Origin: Breviolum minutum Mf 1.05b.01
Taxonomy: Eukaryota > Sar > Dinophyceae > Suessiales > Symbiodiniaceae
Length of the DNA: 64,000 bases
NCBI GenBank assembly: GCA_000507305.1
Contig: DF239662.1
Coordinates: forward strand, 112,104 to 176,103
Direction: 5' to 3'
Positions 58,501 to 64,000 of the stretch are shown here, piece after piece. Position 1 is the stretch's first letter. Each line of letters starts with the position of its first letter. Both the position numbers and the translations under genes were made by a program. The notes beneath the pieces are model-generated. The model did no database searches. It was given only the letters and a program-made list of their open reading frames with translations, and was not told the origin of the DNA.

Positions 58501-61500
58501 GATTTCAGGTTCCACAGGCACATACCAAGTCTCGACCTCCTGACGCAAAGATTTTAAGGTTCGATTTGGGTAAAGAAACTTCCCCAAACATAGCAACACC
58601 TCGTGTTTGTCCCTGATTTGTTTTTTCTCAGTCAACCTCGTTTCAGGGTTTACGGATTACGGATCACGGATTGTGCTCAGGATTACGGATAGTGGGGATT
58701 ACAGGACTACATCCAAATCTGGTTCGGATTACGCATTGCTAGGATTACTTCCCCATTTGCGGATTGCCTCCTTACGGATCGTCTTTAGACGTCCTTGAAT
58801 TTGGAACATCCCAGATATATAGTTATTTGGATGTGTTTTTTTGGTTGGAAACTGGGGATCACAAGATCCTTGCGCCGAAACAATATGCTGCAAGGATATC
58901 CTGGGTATGTAGTCATATCATCATCCATATCGACACCTCTCGTTTTGGTCAAAAGGTGTTCCAGGGTAAGTCATCCTTATAGACATCATCCTTGCTGCGT
59001 GCCGGTCAATCGCTGTGCTGCGTTGCACGCCCAACGGGCCGGCCTTTTGTTGACATGCGGAGCTGCAGGTTTTCGATGTAGAGTTCTGCCAAAATAACCC
59101 CCCTGAAAACCAACATATCTAACATGACATTGGAAAATCAACAATATGGGAGATACATCTACAAAGGAGTTGGTTTTCCATTGTCATGTTTGTTTTCGGG
59201 AAATTTACCTCTTCTTGGGAATCTTTCCAAGGAACCGTACATGTGATGTTTAGCAAAACTGGAATAACCCAACTTAGGGGAGCTAACTCGAACGCGAAAT
59301 GACCTGCATGTTACGTGATGGTGGCTTTGAAAGAAGCCCTGACCGAACGAATAAGGATAAACAAGGCCTTCTTCTTTGTGCCGGCTTCGGCATCTTTTTT
59401 GGCTTAAATTGTCATGACCCCCCAGGTTCTTGACCCCACATGCTTATTGCCACATCACTGTTGCTCCGCTGCTATAGCTGAACGAATGCCGTGACGGGAA
59501 CCTTTCGCTTCCACCATGCGGCCGCTGTTGATTGGCGCAAATTCCGTGCCAAAAAACATGGATCATCCGAATGACCATTCATTCCATATCCCAGATGCTC
59601 AATGTATGGTATATTTACCTATGTTTACCATATACATTTAGGCCAAATGTAGGTAAATATACCATACATTGAGCATCTGGGTATGTGATGCTTTTTCACG
59701 ATGTTTAACCCACAGATTGCCGAGTTGCCGATGATTGTTTTCTATGTTTATTCTCCAGTGTGAGGATTATAAACCTAAATATGGCTTCGATTTCATCAGG
59801 TTGGTTTTTGTGTTTGCCTCTTCTTTTTTTGGCACAACAAAAGATTATCACTTGATCAAGAACCTATTACATCTAAATCCGAAGATGTTCGATGATTTTG
59901 TCATTTCTTACTCTGCGATTGTCTTCCCTAATTGTGGGAAGTTTGTTTTTTGGATTCCTCCCTCAGGAATCTTTCAGGTTTTGTACAGTAGGGAATTCCA
60001 AAAATAACTTTATTTGTGCTGGATATCCTGGGTGGGTAGGTAGATCCAATATATACAACAAAAATTCAGCTGAAATTTCAATGCTTCATTGACTAACATC
60101 TTGGCAGGTTTCACCGGTGGCTCGCCAATTTCGCCCTCATGTTTTCGCACGTCAAACTCTAGACATCCACCCTAATATCTTCAACCTTTTTTAGGTGGTG
60201 GTTTCTTTTTTTAATTATTTTTGCCCCGATCCCTGGGGAAATGATCCATTTTGACGAGCATATTTTTCAAATGGGTTGGTGCCACCAACTAGTTTTTCAG
60301 TGATGAAAAGGGTATATGGACCTCAAAACACCCATGCTTGGATGTCCCAGGAAGTTAGGATCAATGGCAAGTAAGTGGGTTAGAACCCCAATATACCCCA
60401 CTGAAACAATAACTTATACGTAGGTTATATCCCATTTACTAACCTTTTTACTAACTTGTTGGGACATCCAAGTGGGCATAACGTGACCTTCTGTAAAATA
60501 CTAGATGTTTTGGTAAAGATGGCATGATGTGTCCCAGTCAGCGCCGGATGTGGTGGATGTGGCCCTGCAGTTTTGTTGCAGCATGAAGCAAAAAAAAAGT
60601 GGCGGAGGCTTTGGAGATGATGGATCTCACATTGACCTCATCCCAAAAGGTAGCTAAGGAAGGGAAATCCCCTTACTTCAGGGAAATCCAGGTTGGTGAA
60701 ATATTATGATTTGGCCAGATATGATGATATAATATGACTTCCACAGGATCCGAATCCATGGGACTGGTATATATCTACCTATACTAAATTTGCCTGGTAA
60801 AACTCAACCGTTCATGTAGGCAAATATACCTTTTGTCCCATGGATCCGTCATGGGAGTTTACACACCAGACCCAGCAAAACCAGGAGAGTTTAAGCTTTG
60901 TTAAACAACTTTTCGTTTTGCTGTGTTAGACATTCGAGGTGAGTTTTTGAAAGTGTACTCCCCTGAAAACTAACATGACCCTTGAAAATCTATGGTTGGA
61001 AGTTCGAAGATGTATTTCCATTTTGAGCAAATCCCTTTTTAGGGGACATGTTAATTTTCACGGGTGTAAGTTTTGATTTGTAGGTCAAGTTGAACTTCGG
61101 CTAGGGGGATCATTAAAAGTTGAAAGTGATCAATATCCAGTGTGGCTTATAAGTTCGCTTATATGGGTTATAACCTCAGTTGGCCCATTTACAAGGCCAT
61201 TTACAGGGGTTATAACCTCATAGGTTATAACTAGTAGGGGCCCACCTTGTAAGAACCTCCCCAAAATCTAAACAAAGCCGATGGACTCTGGACTGGGCAG
61301 TGTTTTTCAACGCAAATCTTCGCAAAGGATGGATCCAAAGCAACGAACAGACAGACCGCCTGAAAATTGGTGCCTGGGAAGCTACTTTCCTTTTGGGAAC
61401 TTTCAGGTGCTATGTTAGTTTCAGGGAAGGTAGTACTTTACAATAGCCGTGTTCTTTCATTTGGCAATGAAAAATATACCAAAAGTTAGCCTCCTTGAGA

Positions 61501-61533
61501 ACCGACCTAGCCCGGAAAGATTCTAAATACATT
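58501..61533. other. Downstream region, no assigned gene
   Basis: Contains TTACGGAT repeats (58648-58790), inverted-repeat elements (59098-59212, 59590-59681, 60195-60293, 60339-60472, 60750-60855, 60957-61068, 61135-61252) and two short coding-like stretches. One near 58980-59070 reads RAGQSLCCVARPTGRPFVDM; one near 60537-60660 reads KKVAEALEMMDLTLTSSQKV in one of two open frames. They could be exons of a following gene, but no family was recognised. Confidence 0.45.
59590..59681. mobile_element. Family E2 perfect palindromic element
   Basis: A 92-bp element with a 32-bp perfect terminal inverted repeat: CCCAGATGCTCAATGTATGG continued by TATATTTACCTA, and its exact complement at the other end. 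A second, less perfect copy is at 55336-55412 in PABP intron 31. The perfect arms suggest recent insertion. Confidence 0.9.
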
Positions 61534-61929
61534 TTACCATTTATAGTTTTCATTTAAGGATGACTGATGACTGTTATCGCGACCTCTCACCAGTGGTCCA
61601 CTGAAAACCCCAAACGATGGTTGTTTCACCAAACATTTCAGGTACCTAAAATGGAGATAGGAATCCTCACCTATATAAGCTGTATGGATACAGCTTATGT
61701 AATGGAAAACCCACCCCCAAAATAGCCTGAAGCTTTTGGTGGTTATGAGGACAACCCAAGGTCCAGCAATCTGAAAACCACTTCCCAACAAAAAGGCCAC
61801 GGCGAAGGCGCACTCCCAGGCAACGCCAGTTGGATTTGCAAGGTTGTTTTTGGGGGTATATATCATACATTTTTTTTTTGGTGTCAGCGCCTCTAAGAGG
61901 CCGTGCGCTGTTTCACTTCTTGTCTTTCT

Positions 61930-62285
61930 GTCATCTTCTTGTCCTTGATGTTTGTCTGGGATGGGGTGTGTGGGGTGGGGGATGGTAACGTCTGGGATGG
62001 GGTGGTGGGTNCCTTGATGTTTGTCTGGGATGGGGTGTGTGGGGTGGGGGATGGTAACGTTCGTTGTTACGTCATCTTGTTGTCCTTGATGTTTGTCTGG
62101 GATGGGGTGTGTGGGGTGGGGGATGGTAACGTTCGTTGTTACGTCATCTTGTTGTCCTTGATGTTTGTCTGGGATGGGGTGTGTGGGGTGGGGGATGGTA
62201 ACGTTCGTTGTTACGTCATCTTGTTCTCCTTGATGTTTGTCCGGGATGTGGTGGGTGGGGTGGGGGATGGTAACGTTCATTGTTA
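61930..62285. repeat. 72-bp minisatellite, five units
   Basis: TTGATGTTTGTCTGGGATGG starts at about 61945, 62014, 62086 and 62158, with a variant at 62230; spacings are 69, 72, 72 and 72. An N lies at 62011. Because 72 is a multiple of three, both strands stay open: + encodes LMFVWDGVCGVGDGNV units and - encodes TNVTIPHPTHPIPDKHQ units. The hydrophilic - reading looks the more protein-like, but there is no evidence that either is expressed. Confidence 0.85.
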
Positions 62286-62492
62286 CGCTCAGTCCATGGA
62301 TATGTCAATATTAACGGTATCATGTCCTATGTCTATGCATGGATGTGGCGTCGTGACTGCAAGCAAAGCTTGTACAAAAGCTTGGGTGACCTGTGTTGGC
62401 AACATGTGACGCAACGAAGTTTCGCGGAGGCGATCTTGGAAAAATGGGGCAAAAATGCAGCAAAAGTAGAGATAATTGGCTTTGGTCGGTAA
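62280..62492 (+). CDS. Possible short coding stretch, unassigned
   Basis: An open frame follows the minisatellite and ends TAA at 62490-62492. Its second half (KSLGDLCWQHVTQRSFAEAI, LEKWGKNAAKVEIIGFGR) has protein-like composition. The start at 62280 lies in repeat text and is probably not real; an exon boundary within the stretch is possible. No family was recognised. Confidence 0.35.
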   Translation: MLRSVHGYVNINGIMSYVYAWMWRRDCKQSLYKSLGDLCWQHVTQRSFAEAILEKWGKNAAKVEIIGFGR

Positions 62493-64000
62493 CCCTTACA
62501 GGGAATTCAGGTCATCACATTTACATGTCCACAAGAAGGAATTGCAAAACGCATGGGGTTTTAGCAAATCCTTCAAACAGGACGGTTGAAACATCATCAA
62601 AAACACACGGCCTCTTACGGGCGCCGTCACCTTGTTTTTGGGGGTATATATCATACATTTTTAAACGTGGCTGGATATGGAGCTCCAAGCCGGAAACTGT
62701 ATCTAAATATATGCGGGGTGTATATGTGATACCTACTTGTGTAAAATGTGTGCCTTTTCAGAAGATGAGATTTCCTTTTGGGATGGCCTATTTTCAGGGG
62801 CTATGTTAGTTTTCAAGAGTGTATCGGTTTATTTACACATGGCAAGTATTTAGGGAAGTGTCGTACCGGCCATGAAACCATGTCACAGATGTCCGGGATG
62901 GCATTCCTAAGGCATCTCCCTTTAGAAAACTAATCTAAACTAACATAAAAAATGAGAGCAATACAAAATCTTCCTTTTTTGAAGAGGAAATACATCTTGA
63001 GACCGACCATTTTCCATTTCTAGACATGTCGTTTTAATTGACTTCATTTACATAGTTGAAAAATCATGAAACAACATATACTTCTTACATTGGCGTCCAT
63101 TTTTTTGGATTTTTTGCAACTTCGTTTTTGTGTGTGTGTGGCACTTTTAGGACTTTTTCTTCGTCCATTGTCTCCCTGGCATTTTGTGAAGATGAGCCTT
63201 TCTTTATCCAAAGCCCGGTAATTCCGTATGGAGATTACACCAGTCAATGCAAAAAACCCATAGGATCCATGGGACTGGTATATCCAAAATATAGTATATT
63301 TACCTACATTAAGATTAATGGTTGATTTTTAATAGGTAAGTTAAAAGTAAGTTACTAGGTAAATATGCCAGTCAAATGGATCCGTCATGGGTTAATAAAG
63401 GATCCGTTTCTTGCCGTGCTTCATGGTTGCTTTCGTTGCACTTTTCCGATGGTTTTCCCCCTTCCAGGGCACGTCTTCAGCTTCAGCAGTGGCGGGTCCA
63501 AAGGCTCCATGATGCATTCGCATTCGGATGGCGAAATCATAAGTGGTGATAGATATACCTTGGGGGTTATCCCCCACCCACTAGCAGTCTGACAGTGACA
63601 TAATAATCTATTCATTTTTTTATGAAGGGCCCCGTATAAACCTTCACTTTCTACTGTTAGTGGGCCTGGGATACCCCCAAGATATACCCTAAGATTCCAG
63701 ACCCCTCCTGGATGCTCGTAGGATTGATGGTCTCATTCATCCCATCCCCAGGTCATAGGATCGTAGGGGAATTCCTGGATTCTTAGGACATATTTGGATC
63801 CTTAGGGATTATACTTATACTGCGCAATTAATATGCAATTAATGCAATTGATAGGATATTTATCAGGGGAAAATCAGATGAATAGAGAGACTTACTACCC
63901 ATCTCAAATTGGACTCTGTGATGCCTGAAAATTTGATTCATGAATCAATTTGTCCACTTGTGACCAAAATGGGCTACTACAGTCCCTATAATATATGGGC
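62493..64000. other. Right edge, repeats and no assigned gene
   Basis: Contains a half family B end (about 62760-62822), a family E element (63247-63390) and a family K element (63680-63810). GGGGGTATATATCATACATTTTT at about 62639 repeats sequence seen at about 61853. I see no convincing exon. Confidence 0.5.

Noticed and set aside
1-64000. Spliced-leader relics (CCGTAGCCATTTTGGCTCAAG type)
   Set aside because: None found by eye. The GTGGCTCAA ends of family C look similar over only a few bases.

Overview
The window looks like nuclear DNA of a dinoflagellate, most likely of the Symbiodiniaceae/Suessiales group. Three things suggest this: coding sequence is cut into very short exons by introns that all end AG before a G but start GT, GC or GA about equally often; an ankyrin protein has a ubiquitin-like N-terminus; and non-coding DNA is packed with short inverted-repeat elements. 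No spliced-leader relic was found, so the genus is not resolved. All positions and splice calls come from reading by eye.

The main content is one gene on the + strand for a cytoplasmic poly(A)-binding protein (PABPC family). I reconstruct 33 exons between the ATG at 12797 and the TGA at 57236: about 2.06 kb of coding sequence (about 686 residues) in 44.4 kb. Joined in order the exons give RRM1, RRM2, an RRM3 with a charged insertion, an RRM4 with a charged insertion, a Met/Pro/Gln-rich linker, and a C-terminal MLLE (PABC) domain ending in a stop. Every join keeps frame under one rule (intron starts with G, acceptor is AG before a G) except exon 19 to 20, which I could not close. The exons are too small for an ordinary ORF scan.

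Layout: 1-360 inverted-repeat element; 400-950 TTG/TGTTTG simple repeat; 1066-1842 ankyrin gene with a broken 3' end; 1990-12796 gene-poor DNA holding a roughly 0.95 kb tandem duplication (7690-9775); 12797-57236 the PABP gene; 57237-64000 repeats, a duplicated GC-richer block, a 72-bp minisatellite and a few unassigned open stretches.

The introns (0.36-2.5 kb) are mosaics of at least fifteen families of roughly 85-160 bp elements with terminal inverted repeats. These resemble introners or MITEs. The splice sites have three linked properties: mixed GT/GC/GA donors, a CTTGG/CTCGG motif at intron positions +5 to +9, and a donor second base that often equals the second base of the next exon. Together they suggest that many introns arose by insertion with target-site duplication.
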